Assembly: GCA_030429105.1 (NCBI GenBank) | Contig: JAUIDE010000018.1 | Span: 1-50,232, forward strand | DNA from: Alphaproteobacteria bacterium | GTDB taxonomy: Bacteria > Pseudomonadota > Alphaproteobacteria > Rhodobacterales > Rhodobacteraceae | Direction of reading: 5' to 3' | Length of the DNA stretch: 50,232 bases | Shown: in pieces, positions 23,911 to 41,428 of the stretch | Layout: every line of letters starts with the position of its first letter | How positions within the stretch are numbered: the first letter of the stretch is position 1 | Position numbers and translations under genes: made by a program | Notes under the pieces: generated by a model | Told to the model about the DNA's origin: nothing | Databases searched by the model: none | The model's input: only the letters and a program-made list of their open reading frames with translations

Positions 23911-23986
23911 AGGGGTGTAGCTCAGTTGGTAGAGCGACGGTCTCCAAAACCGTAGGTCGGGGGTTCGAGACCCTCCACCCCTGCCA
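23911..23986 (+). tRNA. trnW: tRNA-Trp (CCA anticodon)
   Basis: 76 bases including an encoded 3' CCA. Acceptor stem AGGGGTG / CACCCCT pairs perfectly; D-arm AGCTCAGTTGGTAGAGC; anticodon arm ACGGT-CTCCAAA-ACCGT with anticodon CCA; T-arm with TTCGAGA loop; discriminator G. Placement directly before secE is common in alphaproteobacteria and supports the ribosomal/RNAP cluster assignment. Confidence 0.98.
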
Positions 23987-24007
23987 GCGTCGGCAAGGAG
24001 GAAGATC

Positions 24008-24205
24008 ATGGCGCGCGTCAATCCCGCCCAGTTCATCCAGCAGGTTCGCGCCGAGACGGCGAAGGTCGTCTGGCCGACCCGGAAGGAAACCGGGCTCACC
24101 ACCATCATGGTGTTCATCATGGCCGCGCTCGCGGCTGTGTTCTTCTTCCTCGTCGACCAGCTCATCGCGCTCGGGATCGACCAGATCCTCCGCCTCGGAG
24201 GCTGA
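24008..24205 (+). CDS. secE: Preprotein translocase subunit SecE
   Basis: 65 residues: amphipathic N-terminal helix with the signature FIQQVRAETAKVVWPTRKETGLTT and a single membrane segment (about residues 33-52). SecE clamps SecY in the inner-membrane translocon. A strong AAGGAGG lies upstream of the ATG. It is followed by nusG after 152 bases that contain a second promoter. Confidence 0.97.
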   Translation: MARVNPAQFIQQVRAETAKVVWPTRKETGLTTIMVFIMAALAAVFFFLVDQLIALGIDQILRLGG

Positions 24206-24214
24206 GCCCGGCGC

Positions 24215-24243
24215 TTGACTTGGGGGCGGCGCGGGTCTATCCG
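24215..24243 (+). promoter_or_regulatory. Promoter of nusG
   Basis: TTGACT (24215-24220), 17-base spacer, TATCCG (24238-24243), in the secE-nusG gap. It predicts a 5' UTR of about 107 bases before the nusG ATG and mirrors the rpmH promoter at 3706. Confidence 0.6.
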
Positions 24244-24357
24244 CGCACCTTCCTGAAGAACGATGGCGCGCGCCGATTCGGAAAGCGCGCCCGAAGAGTT
24301 TACGGCATCGCGCCCCGAAGCGGGCGCGGCGAGGCGAGCGGAGAGGCGGCGAGACAC

Positions 24358-24891
24358 ATGGCGAAACGCTGGTATGCCGTCCATGTCTTTTCGAACTTCG
24401 AGAAGCGTGTGGCGGAGACGCTGCGCGAATCCGTGGCCCAGAACGGCCTCGAGGACGAGATCGAGGAGATCTTCGTTCCCGTCGAGGAAGTCATGGAGAT
24501 CCGCCGCGGCAAGAAGGTGAAGACGGAGCGGCGGCTGATGCCCGGCTACGTTCTGGTGAAGATGGAGATGACGGACCGCGCCTATCTCCACATCATCGAC
24601 ACCAACCGCGTCACCGGCTTTCTCGGCCCGCAGGGCAAGCCCTCGCCGATGCGCGACAGCGAAGTGAACGCGCTTCTGAACGTCGTCGAGGAGGGTGTGG
24701 AGCGGCCGCGGCCGAAGATCTCCTTCGAGGTCGGCGAGCAGGTCCGCGTCACCGACGGCCCGTTCGAGAGCTTCACCGGCTCCGTCGAGCAGGTGGACGA
24801 GATCAGCGCGCGGCTGAAGGTCATGGTCTCGATCTTCGGCCGGCCCACGCCGGTCGAACTGGAATACGCGCAGGTCGCCAAACAGGTCTGA
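24358..24891 (+). CDS. nusG: Transcription termination/antitermination protein NusG
   Basis: 177 residues. NGN domain: [48 protein letters not shown] domain: [25 protein letters not shown]. It bridges the RNAP clamp to suppress pausing, and links to Rho or to ribosomal S10. The frame is open upstream to 24220, but family length and the MAKRWYAVH start fix the ATG at 24358. Confidence 0.97.
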   Translation: MAKRWYAVHVFSNFEKRVAETLRESVAQNGLEDEIEEIFVPVEEVMEIRRGKKVKTERRLMPGYVLVKMEMTDRAYLHIIDTNRVTGFLGPQGKPSPMRDSEVNALLNVVEEGVERPRPKISFEVGEQVRVTDGPFESFTGSVEQVDEISARLKVMVSIFGRPTPVELEYAQVAKQV

Positions 24892-24912
24892 GCGTCGCAT
24901 CGCGGGAGGCGA

Positions 24913-24928
24913 GGGGGGCGCGCCCCCC
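24913..24928 (+). promoter_or_regulatory. GC palindrome between nusG and rplK
   Basis: Perfect 16-base palindrome GGGGGGCGCGCCCCCC beginning 22 bases after the nusG stop, in the 104-base gap before rplK. A hairpin with a 6-bp stem is possible. No T-run follows, so a partial terminator, pause site or L1-binding leader element are all conceivable; no clear L1-site homology was recognised. Confidence 0.35.
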
Positions 24929-24995
24929 GGGCCGGACCGCTCACCGAGGACGCCCGGGGTCGCGACCCTGGGGCGGAATGGAAAAGGAGGCCGGA

Positions 24996-25424
24996 ATGGC
25001 CAAGAAAGTGATGGGGCAGATCAAGCTCCAGGTCCCTGCGGGCAAGGCGAACCCCTCGCCGCCCATCGGCCCGGCGCTCGGTCAGCGCGGGCTGAACATC
25101 ATGGAGTTCTGCAAGGCGTTCAACGCCCGGACGCAGGAGATGGAGGCCGGCGCCCCGTGCCCGACCGTCATCACCTATTACCAGGACAAGTCCTTCACGA
25201 TGGAGATCAAGACGCCGCCGGCGTCCTTCCTCATCAAGAAGGCGGCGAACCTGAAATCCGGCTCCAAGACCCCGGGCCGCGCCGTCGCCGGCTCCGTCAC
25301 CGTGAAGCAGGTGCGGGAGATCGCGGAAGCCAAGATGAAGGACCTGAACGCGAACGACGTGGACCAGGCGATGAAGATCATCGTCGGCTCCGCCCGCTCG
25401 ATGGGCATCGAGGTGAAGGGGTAA
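24996..25424 (+). CDS. rplK: 50S ribosomal protein L11
   Basis: 142 residues. [37 protein letters not shown] is the classic N-terminal signature, followed by the rRNA-binding C-terminal domain ([37 protein letters not shown]). L11 organises the GTPase-associated centre. AAGGAGG is well spaced before the ATG at 24996; the ATG at 24978 lies upstream of that site and is rejected. It is four bases from rplA. Confidence 0.98.
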   Translation: MAKKVMGQIKLQVPAGKANPSPPIGPALGQRGLNIMEFCKAFNARTQEMEAGAPCPTVITYYQDKSFTMEIKTPPASFLIKKAANLKSGSKTPGRAVAGSVTVKQVREIAEAKMKDLNANDVDQAMKIIVGSARSMGIEVKG

Positions 25425-25428
25425 GTCG

Positions 25429-26151
25429 ATGGCGAAGATCGCAAAGCGCATCAAGGCGGCGCGCGCCGCCGTCGAGGGCAAGGCCAACCTCCCGCTCGCG
25501 GAGGCGGTGAAGCTCGTCAAGGCGAACGCCAGCGCGAAGTTCGACGAGACGATCGAGATCGCGATGAATCTCGGCGTCGACCCGCGCCATGCGGACCAGA
25601 TGGTCCGCGGCACGGTCACGCTGCCTGCGGGCACGGGCAAGACGGTGCGCGTCGCCGTCTTCGCGCGCGGCCCGAAGGCGGACGAGGCGCTCGCCGCCGG
25701 GGCCGACATCGTCGGCGCCGAGGACCTGATGGAGACCATCCAGTCCGGCAAGATCGAGTTCGACCGCTGCATCGCGACGCCGGACATGATGCCGATCGTC
25801 GGCCGGCTCGGAAAGATCCTCGGCCCCCGCAACCTGATGCCGAACCCCAAGGTCGGCACGGTGACGCCGGACGTGGCGGAGGCGATCCGCGCCGCGAAGG
25901 GCGGCCAGGTGCAGTTCAAGGTCGAAAAGGCGGGGGTGATCCACGCCGGCATCGGCAAGGCCAGCTTCGACGACGCCAGCCTGATCGCCAACGCCCGCGC
26001 CTTCGTGGACGCGGTCGGCAAGGCGAAGCCGTCGGGCGCGAAGGGCTCCTACATGCGGAAGATCTCGCTCAGCTCCACGATGGGCCCGGGCGTGACCGTG
26101 GATGTGGCCGACGCGAACGCGCAGGAAGCGGCGAAGACCGCCGCCGAATGA
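25429..26151 (+). CDS. rplA: 50S ribosomal protein L1
   Basis: 240 residues. [36 protein letters not shown] and [22 protein letters not shown] are L1 signatures. It forms the mobile stalk near the E site and in many bacteria represses translation of its own rplKA mRNA. The start follows the rplK stop by four bases. A perfect hairpin begins six bases after its stop. Confidence 0.98.
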   Translation: MAKIAKRIKAARAAVEGKANLPLAEAVKLVKANASAKFDETIEIAMNLGVDPRHADQMVRGTVTLPAGTGKTVRVAVFARGPKADEALAAGADIVGAEDLMETIQSGKIEFDRCIATPDMMPIVGRLGKILGPRNLMPNPKVGTVTPDVAEAIRAAKGGQVQFKVEKAGVIHAGIGKASFDDASLIANARAFVDAVGKAKPSGAKGSYMRKISLSSTMGPGVTVDVADANAQEAAKTAAE

Positions 26152-26156
26152 GAGAT

Positions 26157-26404
26157 TCGCGCCGGGTCCGCCCGGCGCGATACGGCGGGGCGCTCCGGCG
26201 CGCCGCCGCCCGGTCCGAGACGGAGGGCGGGGCTTCGGCCCGCTAAGTCCTTCCATAGACGGGAGACGCAGGATCAGCCGCCTCATCGCGGCGTTCTTGG
26301 CTGACCCGGGAACGGGAACGGAAGCGGAGGGGCGGGGAGCCGCCCTCCCGAACCTGAGCCGGCCGAAGGGGGAAACCCCGGAGGCCATAACCTTGGAGTA
26401 GACT
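26157..26404 (+). promoter_or_regulatory. rplJL leader region with hairpin (probable L10 leader)
   Basis: The 253-base rplA-rplJ gap. It opens with a perfect 10-bp hairpin TCGCGCCGGG (26157-26166), loop TCCG, CCCGGCGCGA (26171-26180), a likely partial terminator between rplKA and rplJL. The rest is the expected place of the L10(L12)4-binding leader that gives autogenous control of rplJL; paired GGGG/CCCC and GCCGGCC segments are visible at about 26334-26386, but I could not fit the consensus kink-turn with certainty. Confidence 0.5.
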
Positions 26405-26920
26405 GTGGATAGAGCCCAGAAGGAAGCGGTGGTCGAGGAACTCGGCCAGATCTTCTCTGACTCTGGCGCCGTCGTGGTGTGTCACTACGCGGGGCTCTCG
26501 GTCGCTGAGATGTCGGATTATCGCGCCCGCATGCGTGCGGCGGGTGCGTCGGTCCGCGTCGCCAAGAACAGGCTCGCCAAGATCGCCCTGGAGGGCAAGC
26601 CGTGCGAGGGGATGAAGTCCCTTCTCATCGGCCAGACGGTGCTCGGCTACGCCGAGGATCCGGTCGCGGCGGCGAAAGTCACCGTGGAATACGCCAAGGG
26701 GAACGCGAAACTCGTGATCCTCGGCGGCGCCATCGGAACCACCGTCATGGACGAAGCGGGCGTGAAGGCGCTCGCCGCGTCGCCCTCCCGTGAGGAAGTT
26801 CTGGCGTCCATCGTGGGGTGCATCATCTCCCCGGCCGCCAACCTCGCGGGCGCCATCGGCGCTCCGGCCTCCAACATCGCCAGCATTCTGACGACGCTGA
26901 GCGAGAAGGAAGCCGCCTGA
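26405..26920 (+). CDS. rplJ: 50S ribosomal protein L10
   Basis: 171 residues. [61 protein letters not shown] is typical of L10, with the C-terminal helix ([16 protein letters not shown]) that carries L7/L12 dimers. The start is GTG at 26405 with TTGGAG seven bases before it; no ATG near by gives the family N-terminus. It forms the base of the ribosomal stalk and is 73 bases from rplL. Confidence 0.97.
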   Translation: MDRAQKEAVVEELGQIFSDSGAVVVCHYAGLSVAEMSDYRARMRAAGASVRVAKNRLAKIALEGKPCEGMKSLLIGQTVLGYAEDPVAAAKVTVEYAKGNAKLVILGGAIGTTVMDEAGVKALAASPSREEVLASIVGCIISPAANLAGAIGAPASNIASILTTLSEKEAA

Positions 26921-26993
26921 ACCTTGCAGCAATCGGGAGGCGCGGCCGAGGGCCGAAGCCAGACCCACGAAATCAAGCGAACGGAACAAGACA

Positions 26994-27377
26994 ATGGCTG
27001 ATCTGAACAAACTGGCCGAGGAGCTCGTCGGCCTCACCCTTCTCGAAGCGGTGGAGCTCAAGAACATCCTCAAGGACAAGTACGGCATCGAGCCCGCCGC
27101 CGGCGGCGCGGTGATGATGGCCGGCCCGGCCGCGGGCGCCGCCCCGGCGGAGGCCGCCGAGGAGCAGACCGAGTTCGACGTCATCCTCAAGGAGGCGGGC
27201 GACAAGAAGATCAACGTGATCAAGGAAGTCCGCGCCATCACCGGGCTCGGCCTGAAGGAAGCCAAGGACCTCGTCGAGGCCGGCGGCAAGGCCGTGAAGG
27301 AAGGCGTCTCCAAGGCCGAGGCCGAGGACATCAAGAAGAAGCTCGAAGAGGCTGGCGCCTCCGTCGAGCTGAAGTGA
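26994..27377 (+). CDS. rplL: 50S ribosomal protein L7/L12
   Basis: 127 residues: N-terminal dimerisation domain ([31 protein letters not shown]), an Ala/Pro/Gly hinge ([13 protein letters not shown]), and the C-terminal factor-binding domain with [36 protein letters not shown]. It recruits translational GTPases. It is separated from rpoB by 233 bases that include a strong hairpin. Confidence 0.98.
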   Translation: MADLNKLAEELVGLTLLEAVELKNILKDKYGIEPAAGGAVMMAGPAAGAAPAEAAEEQTEFDVILKEAGDKKINVIKEVRAITGLGLKEAKDLVEAGGKAVKEGVSKAEAEDIKKKLEEAGASVELK

Positions 27378-27425
27378 TCCGGCCCGCGCGGCCGCCCCTC
27401 GGGGCGCGCTGCGCGGCCCAAGGCT

Positions 27426-27449
27426 CGGGCCGGGGGCGACCCCGGCCCG
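27426..27449 (+). promoter_or_regulatory. rplL-rpoB intergenic hairpin (probable attenuator)
   Basis: Perfect 10-bp stem CGGGCCGGGG (27426-27435), GCGA tetraloop, CCCCGGCCCG (27440-27449), in the 233-base rplL-rpoB gap. In many proteobacteria a partial terminator here lowers rpoBC expression relative to the ribosomal genes; the position fits. No T-run follows. An adjacent CGCCCC-TC-GGGGCG hairpin lies at about 27394-27407. Confidence 0.5.
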
Positions 27450-27610
27450 CGCCGCGCCTTCTCGGGCGCTCCTGCGGGAGATTCCTGGAAGTCGCGGCGG
27501 TCCGAGACGCCGGCATGGGAAGCCGGCTGGGATGGGACCGATCCGACAGCGGGACGTCTGCGCGCCGTTTCCCCACCGGCGCGCGGCGGGCGAAAGACCA
27601 GAGGACCCAA

Positions 27611-31711
<4,101 letters not shown>

Positions 31712-31716
31712 ACAAG

Positions 31717-35958
<4,242 letters not shown>

Positions 35959-35982
35959 CGCCGCCTTCGCCCGGAAGATCAT

Positions 35983-36018
35983 CCGCCGCCCCGGCCAGAC
36001 GCCGGGGCGGCGGTTTCG
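35983..36018 (+). terminator. Intrinsic terminator of rpoBC
   Basis: Stem CCGCCGCCCCGG (35983-35994), seven-base loop, CCGGGGCGGCGG (36002-36013), perfect over 12 bp and followed by TTTCG. This is the clearest factor-independent terminator in the window. It ends the transcription unit that begins before secE/nusG. Confidence 0.85.
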
Positions 36019-36105
36019 TGTTGTGCGCCTGACCTGCCGCCAATCGCGCAGCCGCCCCGGAATCCCTCGCTCCGGGGAGAAGGCAGGCGAGGCGCCAAAA
36101 GCGCT

Positions 36106-36133
36106 TCCTCCCTCCCGCAGGCGGGAGGGAGGA
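36106..36133. repeat. Palindrome in the rpoC-DUF465 gap
   Basis: Perfect 13-bp inverted repeat TCCTCCCTCCCGC (36106-36118), AG, GCGGGAGGGAGGA (36121-36133). It is nearly the same as the CTCCTCCCTCCC palindrome at 16087-16112. The remainder of the 324-base gap (35959-36282) holds the rpoC terminator and nothing else recognised. Confidence 0.7.
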
Positions 36134-36282
36134 TAGGAGGGAGGGGGCGCCGCATGTCGCGCCCCGGCCGCATGAAGGCCCGAGCCGCCACCCGCCCTTG
36201 ACCTCGATCAAGGCGCGCCCCCGCCCCGCCGCCGATCCTCCTCCCGTCGCCGGCGAAGGCCGGCCCTTCAGAGGAGAGGCCC

Positions 36283-36516
36283 ATGTCCAACACGCCCCAC
36301 GAACTCGCCGAGGAATTCCCGGAGAAGGCCGAGCGCATCCACCTGCTGAAGACGGGGGACCCGCATTTCCGCAAGCTCTTCGACCAGTATCACGAGGTGA
36401 ACCGCGCCGTTCACCGGGCGGAGACGCGGGTGGAGGCGATCGACGACGCCGCGGAGCAGGCCCTGCGCCGCCAGCGACTGATGCTGAAGGACGAGCTTTC
36501 GAGGATGCTCGCCTGA
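36283..36516 (+). CDS. DUF465 (YdcH-like) small coiled-coil protein
   Basis: 77 residues, helical. LAEEFPEKAERIHLLKTGDPHFRKLFDQYHEVNRAVHRAE and LRRQRLMLKDELSRMLA are typical of the DUF465/YdcH family, short hairpin-like coiled coils of unknown role. AGGAG precedes the ATG. It stands alone between the rpoC terminator and a dispersed repeat copy. Confidence 0.88.
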   Translation: MSNTPHELAEEFPEKAERIHLLKTGDPHFRKLFDQYHEVNRAVHRAETRVEAIDDAAEQALRRQRLMLKDELSRMLA

Positions 36517-36584
36517 GCGGCGGGCGCCGACGCCGCTTTCCCGCAGACACGGCCGGCCGGAAGCGCCGCTATCTCCGCTCGGCC

Positions 36585-36770
36585 CTTGGCCCGCGCGACC
36601 AGCGCGGGCCGCGGCCTCCCTCCCCCCAAGGGAGGCCGCATCGCGACGGCGCGATCAGCGCAACCGTTGAAGTTCCTGACGCCATAAACCGCCGAAACCA
36701 ATCGGTTCGAGGCGTCCTCCCGAGGGAGGCCACGACCCTTCGCGCTCCGCTCTGGGGTCGGCCGGCCTCG
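36585..36770 (+). repeat. Dispersed hairpin element, copy C
   Basis: This fills most of the 346-base gap between DUF465 and the convergent rluA-like gene. Hairpin 1: GGCCCGCGC (36588-36596), GACCA, GCGCGGGCC (36602-36610). Hairpin 2: GCGGCCTCCCT (36611-36621) with AGGGAGGCCGC (36629-36639). Core GTTCCTGACGCCATAAACCG (about 36672-36691), then CCTCCCGAGGGAGGCC and a CCCTTCGCGCTCCG / GGCCGGCCTCG tail. It is closest to copy A. The remaining bases to 36862 show no feature. Confidence 0.8.
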
Positions 36771-36862
36771 CCGCCGCGCGTTGGTGATGCGGGGGAAAGA
36801 AGTCCGGCCCCCCGGAGACGGTCCGGGTTCCGGCGCGCGCCGCGCCCGAGCGCGGCCGCCGC

Positions 36863-37528
36863 TCAGCCTTGCCCCGCCTGGAGCCGCGCCTCCGCCCATG
36901 CCCCGTCCTCGGGCCGGCGCCAGGCCAGAAACACGGCGTATAACTCCAGCCGGGGCGAGGCCGCCAGCGCCTCGCCCGCGGCGTAGAGCGGATCGCCGAG
37001 GATCGGCAGGCCGAGCCCCGCGGCGAGATGCACGCGAATCTGGTGGCTCCGCCCCGTCAGCGGGCGGAGCGAGAGGAGCGTCGTCCGCCCCCGCCGCTCC
37101 ATGACCTCCCACTCCGTGACGGCCATCCGCCCGTCCGCCGCGATCACCTGTTTCGGCCGGTTCGGCCAGTCGGCCCGCAGCGGCGCCTCGATCCGCCCCG
37201 CATCCGCCTCCGGCGCGCCCCATACCTCCGCCTCGTAGCGCTTCTGCACGATCCTCTTCTCGAACTGCCCCGAAAGGATGCGCTGCGCCCGCGCGTTCCG
37301 CGCGAAGATCATCAGTCCGGAGGTCGCCAGATCGAGCCTGTGGACGGTCAGCGCGCCGGGAAAGGCGGCGGCCACCCGCGCCTCCGCGCAATCCGCCATG
37401 CCTTCGCCCTTGCCGGGAACGGAGAGAAGTCCCGCCGGCTTCTCCACCACGACCGCGTCCGCGTCGAGATGGACGACGCGGAGCGCGCCCGGCGGCGGGC
37501 GATAGATCAGCGGCGGCGGGCCTTCCAT
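36863..37528 (-). CDS. RluA-family RNA pseudouridine synthase
   Basis: 221 residues, without the S4 domain of RluC/RluD. Motifs: VVVEKPAGLLSVPGKG, catalytic Asp66 in HRLDLATSGLMIFAR, QKRYEAEVWG, RPLTGRSHQIRVHLAAGLGLPILGDPLYA. Size and layout match E. coli RluA, which modifies 23S rRNA U746 and tRNA position 32. If the tRNA specificity holds, it shares a target position with TtcA (C32), but specificity cannot be assigned from sequence. It is 77 bases from the divergent TauE/SafE gene. Confidence 0.88.
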   Translation of the reverse strand: MEGPPPLIYRPPPGALRVVHLDADAVVVEKPAGLLSVPGKGEGMADCAEARVAAAFPGALTVHRLDLATSGLMIFARNARAQRILSGQFEKRIVQKRYEAEVWGAPEADAGRIEAPLRADWPNRPKQVIAADGRMAVTEWEVMERRGRTTLLSLRPLTGRSHQIRVHLAAGLGLPILGDPLYAAGEALAASPRLELYAVFLAWRRPEDGAWAEARLQAGQG

Positions 37529-37605
37529 GCCGCTCCGATAGGGCGCCGGCCCCTCTCGCGCCAGCCCCGGCGCGGTGCTATCGAGCGGAAAAGACAGGGG
37601 CTTCG

Positions 37606-38346
37606 ATGGACGCGATACTCTGGCTTGCCCCCTTCGTCTTTCTCCTGGCGGGGACGGTGAAGGGCGCCATCGGCATCGGCCTGCCGACGACGGTGATCGC
37701 CATCCTCTCCCAGTTCGCGGACCCGCGGCTCGCCGTCGCGCTCGGGCTCATGCCGATCGTCTTCTCCAATTTCTGGCAGACCTACCGGGAAGGGGAATGG
37801 CGGAAGACGCTGGCGCGGTTCTGGCCGTTCTCCGTCGCGCTCGGCGTCACGATCTTCATTTTCGCGGACATTGCGGCCGATGTCTCCGCCGCGACAATCA
37901 TCATGGCGACGGGCGTGGGCGTCGTCATCTTCGCCGCCGCGAACCTGATCCGCCGGCCGCCCCCGTTGCCGGCCCGGTGGGAGTGGCCGACGCAGGTGGC
38001 GGTCGGCGTCGCGGCGGGGGTGATGGGCGGCTTCACCGGCCTCTGGGCCCCGCCGCTCGTCATCCTTCTCCTGTCGCTGCGGCTGGACAAGACGGATTTC
38101 GTGCGGGCGACCGGACTTCTCCTCCTCCTCGGCGCGCTGCCGATGCTCGCCGGCTACGCGCAGAGCGGGCTCATCACGGCGGAGGTGTTTCTCTGGTCGG
38201 TCGCGATGATCCTGCCGACCTTCCTCGGCTTTTCCGTCGGGGAGCGCGTGCGCCGGCGCATGGCCGACGCCCGCTTTCAGAAGGCGGTGCTGCTCTTCTT
38301 CCTGCTGATGGGCCTCAACATGATCCGCCGCGGGCTGGAAGGGTAG
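37606..38346 (+). CDS. TauE/SafE family sulfite exporter-like transporter
   Basis: 246 residues with about seven to eight membrane segments in two halves. FVFLLAGTVKGAIGIGLPTTVIAIL and GVAAGVMGGFTGLWAPPLVILLLSLRLDKTDFVRATGLLLLLGALPML are the two G-rich family motifs. Members move sulfite, sulfoacetate or other organic anions; the substrate here is unknown. It converges on the class III aminotransferase gene 24 bases later. Confidence 0.88.
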   Translation: MDAILWLAPFVFLLAGTVKGAIGIGLPTTVIAILSQFADPRLAVALGLMPIVFSNFWQTYREGEWRKTLARFWPFSVALGVTIFIFADIAADVSAATIIMATGVGVVIFAAANLIRRPPPLPARWEWPTQVAVGVAAGVMGGFTGLWAPPLVILLLSLRLDKTDFVRATGLLLLLGALPMLAGYAQSGLITAEVFLWSVAMILPTFLGFSVGERVRRRMADARFQKAVLLFFLLMGLNMIRRGLEG

Positions 38347-38370
38347 GGGCGCCTCGGCGCCCCCCGGTCT

Positions 38371-39744
38371 TCAGCGCCCCAGGCCCTTCGCCACATGGTC
38401 GAGCGCAAGCGAAAGCTTGTCGAACATCTCGTCGAGCAGCGGTTCGTCCATGATGAAGGGCGGGCAGAGGACGACGGACTGGCCGAGCGGCCGGCAGATC
38501 AGCCCCTGGTCCATGCAGGCGTTGGCGACCCGTTCGGAGACCGAGAGCGACCCGTCCCACGGCGCCTTCGTCGCCTTGTCGGAAACCATTTCCAGCGCGC
38601 CCATGAGCCCGATCCCGCGCGCCTCCCCGATGATCGGATGATCCTCGAACCCGCGGAGCCGGTTCATGAAATAGGGGCTGACCTTCCGCACGTTGTCGAG
38701 CAGGCCCTCGTTCAGGATCACGTCGATGGCCTTGAGCCCCACGGCGCAGGCGACCGGATGGCCCGAGGCGGTGAACCCGTGCGGGAACTCCTCGATCTTC
38801 TCCGAGGCCGCCTGGAACCGCTCCGCGAACTCGTTGCCGAGGATGACCGCGCCGAGCGGCATGAACCCGCAGGTGAGCGCCTTGGAGGAGATGATCGCGT
38901 CCGGCTCGATCTCGTAGGTGTCGCAACCCCAGACATTCCCTGTCCGCCCGAAGCCGCAGATCACCTCGTCCGCGATCAGCGGGATGCCGTATTTCCTCAG
39001 CACCGGCTGGATCGCCGCGAAGTAACCGGCTGAGGGCGGGATCACGCCGCCCGCGCCCATCACCGGTTCGGCGAAGAAGCCGGCGATCGTGTCCGCCCCC
39101 TCCTTGATGATGAGCGCCTCGAGATTGCGCGCCATGCGGGCGGAAAACTCCGCCTCGCTCTCCCCCTCGTTTCCGTATTTCCAGTAATGCGGGCAATCCG
39201 CATGGAGGAAGCCGGGCAGCGGCAGGCCGAAATGCGCGTTGTAGGGCTTGCCCGTCATCGAGGCGGAGACGGCGGTGACGCCGTGATAGGAATTGACGCG
39301 GGTGATGATCTTCCGCCGCTGCGGCTGGCCTTCGACCATGCCGAGCATCCAGAGCATCTTCACCATCGTGTCGTTCGCCTCCGACCCCGAATTGGTGAAA
39401 AAGACGCGCCCCGACTCGAAGGGGGAGACCTCGACGAGCCGCTCCGAAAGCGCCACCGCGCTGTCCGCCATGCGGCCGAAGAAGGCGTGATAGGCGGGGA
39501 AGCGGCGCGTCTGCGCCACCATCGCCTCGATCATCCCCTCATGGTCCCAGCCGCAGACGACGTTCCAGAGCCCGGAATTCGCGTCGAGATAATCCCGCCC
39601 CTCGGTGTCATAGACGCGGACGCCCTTGCCATGCGTCAGCACGATGGGCCCGCGGGCCTTCAGCGTCGGGAAATCGGTGAACCCGGCCATGACGCTCGTC
39701 ATGGCGCGGGCCTCCCACGAATTGGGGGCGTGCGGCTTGTTCAT
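38371..39744 (-). CDS. Class III PLP aminotransferase (omega-amino acid type)
   Basis: 457 residues. NSGSEANDTMVKM, RVNSYHGVTAVSASMTG, IADEVICGFGRTGNVWGCD with the cofactor Asp259, and the Schiff-base Lys288 in AIISSKALTCGFMPLGAV. The family includes beta-alanine-, GABA-, putrescine- and taurine-pyruvate transaminases; W60 and the Tyr/His-rich N-terminal region fit that group. I chose the ATG at 39744 with GAGGC upstream over a start at 39801. The divergent amidase gene next to it suggests a small amide/amine catabolic unit. Confidence 0.88.
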   Translation of the reverse strand: MNKPHAPNSWEARAMTSVMAGFTDFPTLKARGPIVLTHGKGVRVYDTEGRDYLDANSGLWNVVCGWDHEGMIEAMVAQTRRFPAYHAFFGRMADSAVALSERLVEVSPFESGRVFFTNSGSEANDTMVKMLWMLGMVEGQPQRRKIITRVNSYHGVTAVSASMTGKPYNAHFGLPLPGFLHADCPHYWKYGNEGESEAEFSARMARNLEALIIKEGADTIAGFFAEPVMGAGGVIPPSAGYFAAIQPVLRKYGIPLIADEVICGFGRTGNVWGCDTYEIEPDAIISSKALTCGFMPLGAVILGNEFAERFQAASEKIEEFPHGFTASGHPVACAVGLKAIDVILNEGLLDNVRKVSPYFMNRLRGFEDHPIIGEARGIGLMGALEMVSDKATKAPWDGSLSVSERVANACMDQGLICRPLGQSVVLCPPFIMDEPLLDEMFDKLSLALDHVAKGLGR

Positions 39745-39849
39745 CTTTGCCTCTGATCGGTTGACGCCGGAAAGTATCCCGCCGCCGGGGGGCTTGTCCA
39801 TCGCCGCATCCGCCGCCTACGCTCCGCCCGCATTCCGAAGGAGCATCCC

Positions 39850-41265
39850 ATGACCAACGACCTCTGGCGCCTCGGCGCCGCCGATCTCGCCGCCCGCATC
39901 GCCCGGAAGGAGGTCTCGGCCCGCGAGGCGGCGGATAGCGCGATCCGCCGGATGGAGGCGGCGAACCCGGCGCTGAACGCGGTTGTGGTGTCGACGGCGG
40001 AGGAGGCGATGGAGGCCGCCGCCGCGCTCGACGCGCATCAGGCGAGCGGCGCCGCCCTCGGCCCGCTCCACGGCGTCCCCGTCACGGTCAAGATCAACGT
40101 GGACCAGAAGGGCTGGCCGACCTCGAACGGCGTCCCCGCCTTCGCCGATATCATCGCGCCCGGAGACGCGCCCGTCGTCGCCAATCTCCGCAAGGCCGGG
40201 GCCGTCGTCATCGGCCGCACCAATACGCCCGAATTCTCCTTCCGAGCGGACACCGACAACCCGCTCCACGGCCGCACCCATAATCCCTGGGGCCCCCATG
40301 TCTCCGCCGGCGGCTCCTCCGGCGGGGCCGGCGCGGCGGTGATGGCCGGCGTCGGTGCGCTCGCGCACGGGAACGACATCGGCGGCTCGCTCCGCTTCCC
40401 CGCCGCCGCGAACGGCGCGACGACCGTGAAGCCGGGCATCGGCCGCGTCCCCGCCTTCAATCCGTCGCAGACGGCCGAGCGCGGGCTCCTCGCCCAGTCC
40501 ATGTCCGTCCAGGGCGTCCTCGCCCGCTCCGCCGCCGACGTCGCCTTGGGCATGCGCGCCCTCGTCGCGGCGGATGCGCGGGACCCGTGGCATGTCGCCA
40601 TGCCCTTCGACCTGCCGAAGCCCGAGGGCCGCATCCGCGTCGCCTTCACGAAGGAGACCTTCGAGTTCCCCCTCCACCCCGATGTAGAGACGGCGCTGGA
40701 GGAAGCCGCCGCCGCGCTCCGCGACGCGGGCTACGAGGTGGTGGAGGCCGAGGCGCCGATGCTCCGGGAGATTGGCCATGCCGGCTACCGCGCCCTCATG
40801 GGCGAGGTCGAGGCGTTGATGGGCCCCGCGGTCCGCAAGCTCGGCTCGGAGACGATCAACGCCGTCTTCCGCACCTACTACGAACTCTTCCCGCCCTATG
40901 AGGGCGCGGAGCTGCTGGAGATGATGGCGAAGCGCAGCTTCTACGCCCGCGCCTGGAACGCCTTCCTCGCCGAATACCCGCTCGTCCTCACCCCCTTCCT
41001 GCCGCAGCCCTTCTTCGCCCCGAACCGGGATGCGGAGGGCGTGGAGGGCGCGCGGGAGGCCCTCGGCTCGGCCGTCTGGTCCTATTCCATGAACTATCTC
41101 GGCCTTCCGGCGGGCAACGTCCCCGCGCATTTCAACGGCGCGCAGCCGATCAACGTGCAGATCGTCGGCGCCCGCTGGCGGGAGGACATGATCCTCGAAG
41201 CCTGCGCGGCGGTGGAGGCGCGGGCGGGCTCGATGGCGGAAAGGCTCTGGTCGCGGGAGGGCTGA
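39850..41265 (+). CDS. Amidase signature family amidohydrolase
   Basis: 471 residues. The Ser-cisSer-Lys triad is complete: Lys81 in VTVKINVD, cis-Ser156 in SAGGSSGGAGAAV, nucleophile Ser180 in GNDIGGSLRFPAA. It could hydrolyse an amide such as a small carboxamide or an indole-acetamide-like substrate; GatA is less likely because no gatC or gatB is nearby. It is divergently paired with the class III aminotransferase, with 105 bases between starts. A 163-base gap separates it from the Anbu cluster. Confidence 0.9.
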   Translation: MTNDLWRLGAADLAARIARKEVSAREAADSAIRRMEAANPALNAVVVSTAEEAMEAAAALDAHQASGAALGPLHGVPVTVKINVDQKGWPTSNGVPAFADIIAPGDAPVVANLRKAGAVVIGRTNTPEFSFRADTDNPLHGRTHNPWGPHVSAGGSSGGAGAAVMAGVGALAHGNDIGGSLRFPAAANGATTVKPGIGRVPAFNPSQTAERGLLAQSMSVQGVLARSAADVALGMRALVAADARDPWHVAMPFDLPKPEGRIRVAFTKETFEFPLHPDVETALEEAAAALRDAGYEVVEAEAPMLREIGHAGYRALMGEVEALMGPAVRKLGSETINAVFRTYYELFPPYEGAELLEMMAKRSFYARAWNAFLAEYPLVLTPFLPQPFFAPNRDAEGVEGAREALGSAVWSYSMNYLGLPAGNVPAHFNGAQPINVQIVGARWREDMILEACAAVEARAGSMAERLWSREG

Positions 41266-41373
41266 GCCGCCGCCGCGCGCAGGGCCCGCCCGTTTCGCGG
41301 GCTTGTCCTTCGAGAATGACCAATTCTGCGGCGCCGGGCATGGATCGAAGCCCCCGCGATGTGCGTTAAGCCA

Positions 41374-41401
41374 TTGTGACCGGGCGCGAACATCGCATAA
41401 C
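41374..41401 (+). promoter_or_regulatory. Promoter of the Anbu cluster
   Basis: TTGTGA (41374-41379), 16-base spacer, CATAAC (41396-41401), 27 bases before the first ATG. A good ribosome-binding tract GAGGGAGGG lies between. This fits a single promoter for the tightly packed genes from 41429 onward. Confidence 0.5.
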
Positions 41402-41428
41402 TTCGCCGGAGAGGGAGGGTCGCGGCGC